This document shows positions 25,173-32,729 of a DNA stretch of 39,281 nucleotides, piece by piece (the first letter of the stretch is position 1; each line of letters begins with the position of its first letter). This DNA comes from Acetobacteraceae bacterium. GTDB lineage: Bacteria > Pseudomonadota > Alphaproteobacteria > Acetobacterales > Acetobacteraceae. A program made the position numbers and the translations under genes. The DNA is taken from the NCBI GenBank assembly GCA_003506895.1, contig DNXO01000098.1, positions 13,541 to 52,821 of the forward strand, in the 5' to 3' direction. The notes under the pieces were generated by a model that was given only the letters and a program-made list of their open reading frames with translations, did no database searches and was not told the origin of the DNA.

Positions 25173-26248
25173 GCTTTTCCCTGGCGTTGCGGCACCGGTT
25201 CGCGTCGATCGAGATGGATGTCGCGTTCGAGGTGCGGTCCCCTGGCGTGACGGTATTGTTCGGCCCGTCGGGGGCTGGAAAGTCCACGATCATCAACGCC
25301 GCTGCCGGGCTGCTGCGGCCGGATTGGTGCCGCGTGGCGATCGACGGCGCGGTGCTGGCGGACACGGACGCCGGCGTGTGGTTGCCGCCGGAGAAGCGGC
25401 GGGCCGGGATGGTGTTCCAGGACTCGCGGCTGTTCCCGCACATGTCGGTCGCCACCAACCTGCGGTTCGGGATGCGGCGCGTCGCACCCGGCGAAATCCG
25501 CTTCGATGATGTTGTTGATCTGCTGGGCATCGGCGATCTGCTGGACCGGCGGCCAAAGGCGTTGTCGGGCGGCGAGCGCCAGCGGGTCGCGATCGGGCGG
25601 GCGCTGCTGGCGCAGCCGAAACTGCTGCTGATGGATGAGCCGCTGGCGAGCCTGGATGCCGCGCGCAAAGCCGAGATCCTGCCATATCTGGCACGTTTGA
25701 AGACCGCGCTCCGGTTGCCGGTGCTGTATGTCACGCACGCGCTGGATGAAGCCGCGCAGCTCGCGGATTCGTTGGTGCTGGTCGAAGCCGGCAGGGTCGT
25801 CGCCTATGGCGGCACCGCCGAGATTTCCGCCAGGGCGGAGCTGCCGCTGGCCAGCCGCGACGATGCTGGCGCCGTTCTGATCTGCCGGGTGGAAGCCCAC
25901 GATCCGGTTCGGCTGCTGACGCGGTTGCAAGGCGGTGGTGCCGCCTTCCTGTTGCCGTTGCTGGACCTGCCTGTCGGGGCGCTTTGCCGCATCCGGGTGC
26001 CGGCTCGGGAGGTGATCCTGGCCGGGCGGGCGCCTGACTCGATCAGCCTGCACAACGTAATCGCCGGGACCGTGCGCCGGATCGCCCGGGATCCCGTGCG
26101 CCGGTCCGTGATGGTTGAGATCGGCCTGCCCGATGGCGGGCTGCTGTCGCGCGTGACCGCCGATGCGGTGGTGCGGCTGGGTTTGGCGCCGGGTGCGCCG
26201 GTGCTGGCGCTGATCAAGTCCACCTCGATCGAGGTGCTGGGGTCCTAG
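25169..26248 (+). CDS. modC: Molybdate ABC transporter ATP-binding protein
   Basis: A 359-residue ABC ATPase that energises molybdate import. Walker A GPSGAGKST (32-40), Q-loop GMVFQDSRLFPHM, signature LSGGERQRVAIGRAL, Walker B LLLMDEP with DPLASLD-type D-loop, and the H-loop TH in VLYVTHALDEA are intact. The C-terminal about 70 residues are a Mop/TOBE oxyanion-binding domain (VEIGLPDGGLLSRVTADAV ... ALIKSTSIEVLG), typical of ModC and regulatory in function. It is translationally coupled to modB. Confidence 0.96.
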   Translation: MSFSLALRHRFASIEMDVAFEVRSPGVTVLFGPSGAGKSTIINAAAGLLRPDWCRVAIDGAVLADTDAGVWLPPEKRRAGMVFQDSRLFPHMSVATNLRFGMRRVAPGEIRFDDVVDLLGIGDLLDRRPKALSGGERQRVAIGRALLAQPKLLLMDEPLASLDAARKAEILPYLARLKTALRLPVLYVTHALDEAAQLADSLVLVEAGRVVAYGGTAEISARAELPLASRDDAGAVLICRVEAHDPVRLLTRLQGGGAAFLLPLLDLPVGALCRIRVPAREVILAGRAPDSISLHNVIAGTVRRIARDPVRRSVMVEIGLPDGGLLSRVTADAVVRLGLAPGAPVLALIKSTSIEVLGS

Positions 26249-26256
26249 CGTGCGAT

Positions 26257-26283
26257 CGTCTGAGGTTGATCCAACCTCAGACG
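26257..26283. terminator. Terminator-like hairpin after modC
   Basis: A perfect 12-bp stem, CGTCTGAGGTTG (26257-26268) with CAACCTCAGACG (26272-26283), around a 3-nt loop, 8 bp after the modC stop in a convergent gap. There is no strong T-tract, but the symmetrical stem can act in either direction. Confidence 0.6.
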
Positions 26284-26312
26284 TGAATCGCCCTCTCAAA
26301 CAAAGAGAGCTG

Positions 26313-26347
26313 GAGCCGGATGGGTTCAACCTGAACCTATCAGGCTC
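26313..26347. terminator. Second nested hairpin in the modC / DUF2891 convergent gap
   Basis: An outer stem GAGCC (26313-26317) / GGCTC (26343-26347) encloses an inner stem GGTTCA (26323-26328) / TGAACC (26332-26337). Between it and the previous hairpin, CTCTC (26293-26297) pairs with GAGAG (26305-26309). The whole 98-bp gap is thus filled with three small stems, probably a bidirectional terminator. Confidence 0.45.
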
Positions 26348-27318
26348 TAGCCCAACGCCAGTACCGCGAAGCTGGCCAGCCAATGCTCGCCCATATAGTC
26401 GCCGCTGACATGCGGCAGGCTGACGTCGATGTGGGTCTGGGCGGCGTGGCGCGCGGCCTCGGAATTGGCTGTATACGGCGCAAGCGCCCGCCAGCACCAC
26501 GCTCGGCTCAGGTTCAGGCCGTCCAGGTGGGCGATCTTGCCGTCGCTCCGGTCGCTGGCCTGGGCGGGTGCGAACAGGGTCGCGGGCAGGCCCTGCCCAA
26601 GTCGTGGCAGAAAGCGGCCGAACCAGGGGCGGAATTCGGCCTCGGGCAGGATGGCGCGCATGCACTCCGCCTCGATCAGGGCGGGCGAGAGGAACTCATC
26701 GCCGCCCGGCTCCCACGCCTGACAGTCCGCGTCGTCGGCATACCAGCGGCGGGCCGTGTCGGTCAGTAGTTCGCGGAGGTTCTCGTCCGGATAATCGAAC
26801 GCCAGGCGGACGGCGAAGGCCGTGTTGGTGTGGACCCCGGCGCGAATCGGGTAGGTCGCGAGCGGCAGGAAGTGGGTGAACCGCTCTACGAACATCGCCG
26901 CGAGCGGGGTCAGGGTGTCCGACCATGCGCGGTCTTCGTGCAGGCCCAGTTCGGCCGCCAGTTTCAGCAGCCACGCCCAGCCATACGGGCGCTCGAAACC
27001 TCTCGCGGCGGGACGGCGGAGGTAGGCGCACTCAGCTTCGATGTTGGCCGGAGTCAGGTGAGAATTGAGCAGGGCGCGGATGGCGGGGGCGTTCGGCATC
27101 GCCGGGAAGCGGCGGTAGAGGTGGGCCAGCATCCAGTAGCCGTGAACGCAGGAATGCCAGTCGAAGCTGCCGTAGAAGACCGGGTGCAGGGCGCGTGGGG
27201 ATCGCGCGTCGGCGGGGCCGGACAGGACGTGGTCCAGCTTGTTCGGATACTCTCGGGTGACATGGCCGAGGGCGACATCGGCGAAGTGGTTCGCGAGATC
27301 TAGGGTCAGCGAGGTCAT
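26347..27318 (-). CDS. DUF2891 domain-containing protein
   Basis: A 323-residue protein belonging to the DUF2891 family, whose function is not established. It is rich in aromatic and histidine residues, with blocks such as HPVFYGSFDWHSCVHGYWMLAHLYRRFP, YGWAWLLKLAAEL, AGVHTNTAFAVRLAFDY, CQAWEPGGDEFLSPALIEAECM and LSRAWCWRALAPY, suggestive of an (alpha/alpha) toroid-like enzyme, but this is inference. I start it at the ATG 27318 (MTSLTLDLANHFADVALGHV), because the upstream extension to 27516 lies antisense to the next gene. It is divergent from the flavin monooxygenase gene, with 83 bp between. Confidence 0.85.
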   Translation of the reverse strand: MTSLTLDLANHFADVALGHVTREYPNKLDHVLSGPADARSPRALHPVFYGSFDWHSCVHGYWMLAHLYRRFPAMPNAPAIRALLNSHLTPANIEAECAYLRRPAARGFERPYGWAWLLKLAAELGLHEDRAWSDTLTPLAAMFVERFTHFLPLATYPIRAGVHTNTAFAVRLAFDYPDENLRELLTDTARRWYADDADCQAWEPGGDEFLSPALIEAECMRAILPEAEFRPWFGRFLPRLGQGLPATLFAPAQASDRSDGKIAHLDGLNLSRAWCWRALAPYTANSEAARHAAQTHIDVSLPHVSGDYMGEHWLASFAVLALG

Positions 27319-27401
27319 CGCGGTCCTTCGTGTTGGGCGAGCGGTTGCCGGACCGGCAATCCGAACGCAGAGTGGGCGTCCACCATCATGGAGTGTCCGC
27401 G

Positions 27402-28628
27402 GTGAATGTGACAGTGCCTGAACCCGACATGACGCCCGCAATTCTGTGGGAACGGGCGATCGCGATGCGTCGCCTGTTGCGGGACCAGCAGGACGAGGCC
27501 GATGAGCGCGGCGCATACTCGCCCGAGGTGCATGCGGCTTTCCTGAAGGCCGGCTTTTACCGCGTCACGCAGCCCCGGATGTTCGGCGGGTATGAGTTCG
27601 AGCTGAGGACGAATTACCGGCTGATCGTGGAGGTCTCCCGCGGGCATCCCGGCGCTGGATGGTGTTTGTCGCTGGGCGGATCGCACGCCTACGTCGTTGG
27701 ATCGCACTGGCCGGAGCGGGCGCAGCGGGAGTTGTTCGGTTCGGATGGCCACTTCATCGCACCGCACCGGCCCGCGGCGATGGGGACGCTGAAGCCGGTG
27801 GATGGCGGGTATTTATTGAACGGGCAGTGGAATTACTGCTCCGGCATTCCCTATGCGACGCATCTGTTGTGCGGGGCAACCGTCGAAGGCTCGCCGGCCG
27901 CTCGGCAGGTTGTAGTGCCTCGGTCGGCGTTTGAGATTGTCGATGACTGGGGTGGCGACCGCACCCTGGGGATGCGGGCCAGCGGGTCGAACAGCGCGGT
28001 GGTGCGGGAGGCTTTTGTTCCTGAACACATGGCGGTGCAACTGGATTGGCTGGCCGCTCGGCCCGATGGGATGGAGGCGGGGACGCCCGGCACGCGGCTG
28101 CACGGGAATCCGATGTATCTGGGGCGAATGATGGGGCCGTATCATTGCTCGCTGGTGTCGGTCGTGGTGGGCGCGGCGTGGGCCGCCCTGGACGAGTTCG
28201 AAACGATGATGACACGGAACCGGTCGTTGGCCGACCCGAACCTGTTGTGGGCAGATCATCCGGATTATCTGCGGCCGTTCGGGTTGGCGTTGTCGATGAC
28301 CGAGGCGGCGGAGACCGTGCTGTATGGCGTGGCCGACAAATACATGGACCTGTGCCGGCGGTGGGAGCGCGATCGAACCCCGATCAGCGTGGAGGATAAC
28401 CTGCGGCTGTGGGCTTTAGCGCAGCAGGCGGGCGGCCTGGCGCGGCAGGCGGTCGAGTTGTTGTTTCAGAATTCGCTGTCGGCACCTACCAAAAAGGGTA
28501 GCCGGCTGGCGCGCTATTTCGGCGATGTGGCGATGTATGGGTCGCATGTCTCGTCGTTGCAGAACAATCAGGCGACGTTCGTGGCGCGGGCGCATTTCGG
28601 TCGGCCGACGGGGTTCCGCGGTCTTTGA
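27402..28628 (+). CDS. Flavin-dependent monooxygenase of the acyl-CoA dehydrogenase superfamily
   Basis: A 408-residue protein with the three-part acyl-CoA dehydrogenase fold: an N-terminal helical domain, a central beta domain with GTLKPVDGGYLLNGQWNYCSGIPYATHLLCGA, and a C-terminal helical domain of the type-2 C class ending in LQNNQATFVARAHFGRPTGFRGL. The pattern fits the group that includes two-component hydroxylases (HpaB/HsaA-like, using FMNH2 or FADH2 from a separate reductase) better than true dehydrogenases. No catalytic base Glu in the usual place is obvious. I chose the GTG at 27402, with GGAG at 27390-27393, over the ATG at 27429. It heads the candidate catabolic cluster; no flavin reductase gene is in the window. 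Confidence 0.75.
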   Translation: MNVTVPEPDMTPAILWERAIAMRRLLRDQQDEADERGAYSPEVHAAFLKAGFYRVTQPRMFGGYEFELRTNYRLIVEVSRGHPGAGWCLSLGGSHAYVVGSHWPERAQRELFGSDGHFIAPHRPAAMGTLKPVDGGYLLNGQWNYCSGIPYATHLLCGATVEGSPAARQVVVPRSAFEIVDDWGGDRTLGMRASGSNSAVVREAFVPEHMAVQLDWLAARPDGMEAGTPGTRLHGNPMYLGRMMGPYHCSLVSVVVGAAWAALDEFETMMTRNRSLADPNLLWADHPDYLRPFGLALSMTEAAETVLYGVADKYMDLCRRWERDRTPISVEDNLRLWALAQQAGGLARQAVELLFQNSLSAPTKKGSRLARYFGDVAMYGSHVSSLQNNQATFVARAHFGRPTGFRGL

Positions 28629-28652
28629 GGCCGCGGTGACTGGCTTATCGTG

Positions 28653-28689
28653 TTGTCCTAATACAATTAAATCGGCGTATTGACAACAC
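28653..28689. promoter_or_regulatory. Two-part candidate IclR operator, copy 1
   Basis: TTGTCCTAATACAA (28653-28666, itself a TTGT-N6-ACAA dyad), then a 14-nt spacer, then TGACAACAC (28681-28689). The reverse complement of the same pair, with both arms identical and the same spacer length but unrelated spacer bases, occurs at 32692-32728 next to the IclR gene. It also contains an 8-bp dyad GTGTTGTC (28650-28657) / GACAACAC (28682-28689). Its right end overlaps the candidate -35 of the CoA ligase gene. Confidence 0.75.
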
Positions 28690-28708
28690 ATGTGGCACGG
28701 TTTGTAGT
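28680..28708 (+). promoter_or_regulatory. Candidate promoter of the CoA ligase-dehydratase operon
   Basis: TTGACA (28680-28685, perfect -35) and TGTAGT (28703-28708, 4 of 6 for -10) are separated by 17 nt and lie 32 nt upstream of the ATG. The -35 lies inside the right arm of the shared operator, so a bound regulator would compete with or contact RNA polymerase. Confidence 0.5.
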
Positions 28709-28740
28709 CGGCCGCGACGAAAGGGAGGAAACCGCGTCGC

Positions 28741-30282
28741 ATGCCGAAGCTGACCGACTACACAACCTATGCGGACGCGCAGCGCGTGTTCTCCACGGCG
28801 GCGATGTGGGACCTGTTCGATGGCGACCGCGCACACCTGAATATCGGGCATGAGTGCGTTGACCGTTACGCCCGCGACGGGCGGATCGCGCTGCGCGTCG
28901 CGCATGCGGACGGATTGGATGAAACGATTACGTTCCAGGAACTGGCGGTCTGGTCCTCGCGATTCGCGCATTGGCTGACCGCGGAAGGCGTGGCACCAGG
29001 CGACCGGGTTGCGATTATGCTGGAACCGTCCTTGGCGTTCTATGCGGCGCTGTTCGGGACGATGAAGCGCGGGGCGATCGCGGTGCCGCTGTTTACCCTG
29101 TTCGGGGCGGACGGGGTGCGGCTGCGGACGCGGGACTGCTCGCCGGTGCTGCTGCTGACGACGCCGGAGAAGGCGGCGGACCTGGACGGAACCCGCGTGC
29201 TTGCGGCGGATGACGCGTTCATGGCGGGGCTGGCGGCGTTTCCGGACCGTTATGAGGTGCGGACCTCATCTTCCGACATGGCGATTTTCCAGTACACGTC
29301 CGGTACGACGCGGGAGATGCCGGATGCCATCAAGCATACCCATCGCGCGGTTGTCGTGGTGATGAATGCAGCACTTTATGGGACTGGCTTGCGACCGGGG
29401 GACAAGTTCTTTTGCCCATCCTCGCCGGCCTGGGGTCACGGGCTGTGGCACGGGACGCTGGCGCCGCTGGCATTGGGGATCGAGACCGGGGCCTATGCCG
29501 GACGGTTCGATGCCGAACGGTTGCTGAAGGCGCTACAGGATTTCGGATCGACCAATCTGTCGGCGGCGGCGACGCATTACCGGATGATGCGCAACACCGG
29601 GCGCGTCCAGGACTATCGGTCATCGCTGCGGAAGCTGTCGTTCACCGGCGAGCCGATCGATCAGGAAACCTCGGTTTATATTCAAAAAGCGTTCGGCGTG
29701 CCGCTGTGCAGCATGTACGGAACGACCGAGGTCGGGGTCGTGCTGGCGAATTATCCGGGCGCGCCGGATTTCGTCGTGAAGGAAGGTTCGCTGGGCAAGC
29801 CGGTGCCGGGTGTGGCGGTGGAGGTGCAGCGGCCCGATGGCACGCCTTGTTCGGCGGGCGAATTGGGTGAGATCAAGGTGCGCCGGCACGATGCCTGGTT
29901 CCCGACCAAGGATCGCGGGCGTGTCGATGCGGACGGGTATTTTTATCACGCCGGGCGGGCGGACGACGTCATCATCTCGGCCGGTTGGACCATGAGCGCG
30001 GTGGAGATCGAGGACGCACTGCTGGCGCATCCAGGGGTTCACGCGGCGGCGGTGATCGGTGTGGCGGACGCGCTGCGTGGGCTGGTGGTGAAGGCGTTCA
30101 TCGTTCCGGCGCCGGGACCGGTGCCCGACGTGGCGGATATCCAGGCCTTTGTACGTAACCGGCTGAGCCAGCACGAATACCCCAGGGTCGTCAGTTTCGT
30201 GGCGGACCTGCCGCGTACACCGGCGGGGAAAATCAATCGCAAGGTTCTAAGGGACCAGGAAAACCAAGTGGAGCACTCATGA
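28741..30282 (+). CDS. AMP-dependent acyl-CoA synthetase (aryl/acyl acid CoA ligase)
   Basis: A 513-residue ANL-superfamily ligase that adenylates a carboxylic acid and transfers it to CoA. The phosphate-binding loop is YTSGTTREMPDAIKHTHR (185-202), which lacks the usual G-x-P-K. The A5 motif is SMYGTTEVG, then the A7/A8 region DRGRVDADGYFYHAGRADDVIISAGWTMSA. The C-terminal catalytic lysine is K497 in TPAGKINRK. Related sequences act on benzoate-like or medium-chain acids, so the substrate here could be aromatic. It has a good ribosome-binding site (AAAGGGAGGAAA at about 28719-28730) and overlaps the dehydratase gene by 4 nt. It is probably controlled by the IclR protein through 28653-28689. 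Confidence 0.88.
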   Translation: MPKLTDYTTYADAQRVFSTAAMWDLFDGDRAHLNIGHECVDRYARDGRIALRVAHADGLDETITFQELAVWSSRFAHWLTAEGVAPGDRVAIMLEPSLAFYAALFGTMKRGAIAVPLFTLFGADGVRLRTRDCSPVLLLTTPEKAADLDGTRVLAADDAFMAGLAAFPDRYEVRTSSSDMAIFQYTSGTTREMPDAIKHTHRAVVVVMNAALYGTGLRPGDKFFCPSSPAWGHGLWHGTLAPLALGIETGAYAGRFDAERLLKALQDFGSTNLSAAATHYRMMRNTGRVQDYRSSLRKLSFTGEPIDQETSVYIQKAFGVPLCSMYGTTEVGVVLANYPGAPDFVVKEGSLGKPVPGVAVEVQRPDGTPCSAGELGEIKVRRHDAWFPTKDRGRVDADGYFYHAGRADDVIISAGWTMSAVEIEDALLAHPGVHAAAVIGVADALRGLVVKAFIVPAPGPVPDVADIQAFVRNRLSQHEYPRVVSFVADLPRTPAGKINRKVLRDQENQVEHS

Positions 30283-31418
30283 ACGCGGAAACCAAGCGGC
30301 ACTTTCCGAAGATCACCGACCAGGCACTGGATGCGTTGCGCGCGCGCAAGAATGTGCCTATCGAGAACACGCTGGAACCGTGGTGCCATGAGGCGACCCG
30401 GGACAATATCCGGCACTACGCGCACGGGATCGGCGATGACAATCCGCTGTGGTGCGATCCGGCCTATGCGGCGAAGTCGCGTTTCGGCGGCATCGTGGCG
30501 CTGCCGAGTTTCCTGTTTGCCACCAGCCGGATCGTTTCAGGGTATGTTGGTGGGATTCCAGGCGTGCATGCGATGTGGGCCGGGGCGGACTGGACCTGGC
30601 ACAAGCCGGTGTACCGCAACCAGGAAATCCGGACGGAGGCGTGGCTGAAAGACCTGATCGAACACAATACGAAGTTCGCGGGACGGGCGATTCAGCAGAT
30701 CTACCATGTGAATTTCTTCAATCCCGAAGGCGATCTGGTCGCCGAGGCGGATAGCTGGTGTTTCCGTACCGACCGCGATCAGGCGCGCGAGGAAGGCACG
30801 AAATACCGGGAACTGCGAGAGAAGCCGCCCCGCGTCTACACCGAAGACGATTTGCGGAAGCTCTATCAGCATTATGAGGCCGAGGAGATTCGCGGGTCGC
30901 GGCCCCGGTATTGGGAAGACGTCTCGGTTGGCGAGGCCTTGCCGACGATGGCCAAGGGGCCGATGACGGTGACCGGCTTCATCGCCTATGCGCAGGGGTG
31001 GGGCGGTTTGTATATACGCGCCAACAAGCTGGCGTGGCGGCAGGTCAGTCAGCATCCGGGCCTTGGAATTCCCAATCGGTTCGGGATTCCGGACTGTCCC
31101 GAACGGGTGCATTGGGAACCGGAATTCGCACTGATGGTGGGCGCGCCGGGTGCGTACGATTACGGTCCCGAACGGTGTTCGTGGCTGACGCACCACATGA
31201 CGAACTGGATGGGGGACGACGGCTTCCTGCGCAAGGCGTCGTGCAAGATTCGCCGGCATAACCCCGAGGGGGATTTGCTGTTCATCGACGGTAAGGTCGT
31301 GCGGAAGTTCCAGGAGGACGGGCGTTTCCTCGTGGAGATCGAGCAGTCCGCCCATAACCAGGACGGAGAGTTGTCCGTCCTGGGAACCGGGGTTGTGGAA
31401 CTACCCAGCCGGGGATGA
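30279..31418 (+). CDS. Double-hotdog MaoC/FAS1-type acyl-CoA dehydratase or hydratase
   Basis: A 379-residue protein built of two hotdog halves. The N-terminal half (about 20-165) resembles the FAS1-like/MaoC N-terminal domain (ATRDNIRHYAHGIGDDNPLWCDPAYAAKSRFGGIVALPSFLF, with the D-x-NP pattern of R-hydratases). The C-terminal half (about 205-375) contains PRYWEDVSVGEALPTMAKGPMTVTGFIAYAQGWGG. Such proteins hydrate enoyl-CoA or dehydrate 3-hydroxyacyl-CoA thioesters. Translational coupling to the CoA ligase implies that the ligase product, or something made from it, is the substrate. It is convergent with the solute-binding-protein gene (18-bp gap). Confidence 0.8.
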   Translation: MNAETKRHFPKITDQALDALRARKNVPIENTLEPWCHEATRDNIRHYAHGIGDDNPLWCDPAYAAKSRFGGIVALPSFLFATSRIVSGYVGGIPGVHAMWAGADWTWHKPVYRNQEIRTEAWLKDLIEHNTKFAGRAIQQIYHVNFFNPEGDLVAEADSWCFRTDRDQAREEGTKYRELREKPPRVYTEDDLRKLYQHYEAEEIRGSRPRYWEDVSVGEALPTMAKGPMTVTGFIAYAQGWGGLYIRANKLAWRQVSQHPGLGIPNRFGIPDCPERVHWEPEFALMVGAPGAYDYGPERCSWLTHHMTNWMGDDGFLRKASCKIRRHNPEGDLLFIDGKVVRKFQEDGRFLVEIEQSAHNQDGELSVLGTGVVELPSRG

Positions 31419-31436
31419 TCCGGGGCCGGGGTGGCG

Positions 31437-32642
31437 CTAGCCCAGCGCACACCCCGTCTCGTTCAGCGGCATGAAGGCGTCCTTGCCTTCGATCATGCCG
31501 ATGGGCTCATAGAAATCCCATTTGTGGGCGGCCTTCGCGGCGGGTTTGACGCGCCATACGTGCATCGGGTCCATCACCTGGCCGTTGGCGCGCACCGGTA
31601 CGTTGTCGTGGTAGAAATCGTTGACCGGCATCTCGCGCATTTTCGCGGCGACCGAGTCTGCGTCCACCGATTTCGCAGCCTGTGCGGCGCGCATCCAGTG
31701 CATCGCGGCGGAATAGTCGGCGGCCTGCACCATCGTCGGCGGCTGGCCCATCCGCTTGGCGAAACGTTCGGTCCAGGCTCGTGTTTTCGGAGTCATGTCC
31801 CAGTAGAACGAGTTGGTCAGCACCAAGCCCTCGCACACGTCCTGCCCGAGCGCGACGACGTCGGTGACGAACATCAGCAGCGTGGCCAGGCTCTGGCCGC
31901 CCTTGACGATCCCGAATTCCGAGGCTTGCTTGATGCAGTTCTGCAAGTCCGCGCCCGCATTGGCGAAACCAACCACTTTCGCCCCGGATGCTCGGGCTGC
32001 AAGCAGCGCGCTGGAAAAATCCGTGGTACCAAGCGGTACTTTTGCATCGCCTAGGATCTGGCCCCCAGCGGCTTTGACGAATCGTTCCGTGTTCGCCTGC
32101 AGGGAATAACCGAACTGGTAGTCGGCGGTGATGAAGAACCAGGATGTTCCGCCGGCCTTGGTCAGTGCGGTGCCGGTGCCTTTCGCCAGGGAGTAGGTAT
32201 CGGCCCAGAAATGGAACCCGTACGGAGAGCAGAACCGCCCCGTCAGGTCCGTCGCCGACGGGCCGTTGCCCAGGTAGATCGTCTTCTTCGCCCTGGCGAC
32301 TTCCTGAACCGCCAGACCCGAGGATGTCGCGCCGCCATCCACCAGGACATTGAAGCCGGCGTCGATCCACTCGCGGGCCTTGGCGCTGGAGATGTCGGGT
32401 TTGTTCTGAATATCGGCTTGCACGACCTCGATGGGGCGGCCTAGCAGGTGACCGCCGAAATCCTCGACGGCCAGATCCACGGCGATCTTCGCGCCCGGAC
32501 CACCGACGTTGCGATAAGGGCCGGCGACGTCGCTCAGCAGACCGATGCGGATGGGTGAGGATTGAGCGCGGATCAACCCAGGGCGGGCCAAAGCGATGAT
32601 GGTGGCGGCGCCAAGCGCCGAACGGCGTGTTATTTTGGTCAA
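31437..32642 (-). CDS. ABC transporter substrate-binding protein (branched-chain amino acid / aromatic type)
   Basis: A 401-residue periplasmic binding protein of the Peripla_BP_6 (LivJ-like) class. The signal region TKITRRSALGAATIIALARPGLIRAQ has a twin-arginine pair and probable cleavage after RAQ. The mature start SPIRIGLLSDVAGPYRNVGGPG and PIEVVQADIQNKPDISSAKAREWIDAG are typical of binding proteins that also take up aromatic acids. I chose the TTG at 32642 with GGGGGAAA just upstream (about 32646-32653) because it begins exactly at the signal sequence; the frame upstream crosses the IclR promoter. No permease or ATPase gene is in the window. The gene is divergent from iclR over an 87-bp gap holding the shared operator. 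Confidence 0.88.
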   Translation of the reverse strand: MTKITRRSALGAATIIALARPGLIRAQSSPIRIGLLSDVAGPYRNVGGPGAKIAVDLAVEDFGGHLLGRPIEVVQADIQNKPDISSAKAREWIDAGFNVLVDGGATSSGLAVQEVARAKKTIYLGNGPSATDLTGRFCSPYGFHFWADTYSLAKGTGTALTKAGGTSWFFITADYQFGYSLQANTERFVKAAGGQILGDAKVPLGTTDFSSALLAARASGAKVVGFANAGADLQNCIKQASEFGIVKGGQSLATLLMFVTDVVALGQDVCEGLVLTNSFYWDMTPKTRAWTERFAKRMGQPPTMVQAADYSAAMHWMRAAQAAKSVDADSVAAKMREMPVNDFYHDNVPVRANGQVMDPMHVWRVKPAAKAAHKWDFYEPIGMIEGKDAFMPLNETGCALG

Positions 32643-32691
32643 CGTCTTTCCCCCGAACGTCTCTTTCCCGGTAGCAGAGCGCCGAGCAGAG

Positions 32692-32728
32692 GTGTTGTCA
32701 ATGGTGACGATATGTTGTATTAGGACAA
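32692..32728. promoter_or_regulatory. Two-part candidate IclR operator, copy 2
   Basis: GTGTTGTCA (32692-32700), a 14-nt spacer, and TTGTATTAGGACAA (32715-32728) form the exact reverse complement of the arm pair at 28653-28689. It lies in the divergent gap between the solute-binding gene and the IclR-type regulator gene, ending 1 nt before the regulator ATG. On the minus strand TTGACA (32701-32696) could be the -35 of the binding-protein promoter. Confidence 0.75.
32695..32723 (+). promoter_or_regulatory. Candidate promoter of the IclR-type regulator
   Basis: TTGTCA (32695-32700) and TATTAG (32718-32723) are separated by 17 nt. The -10 ends 6 nt before the ATG at 32730, so the message would be leaderless or nearly so. 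Both hexamers lie inside the shared operator, which implies autoregulation. Confidence 0.4.
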
Positions 32729-32729
32729 T

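Noticed and set aside
25037..26665. 542-codon minus-strand frame across modB-modC and DUF2891
   Set aside because: Runs antisense through two clear ABC transporter genes; the composition (Arg, Gln, His, Pro) is that of a shadow frame.
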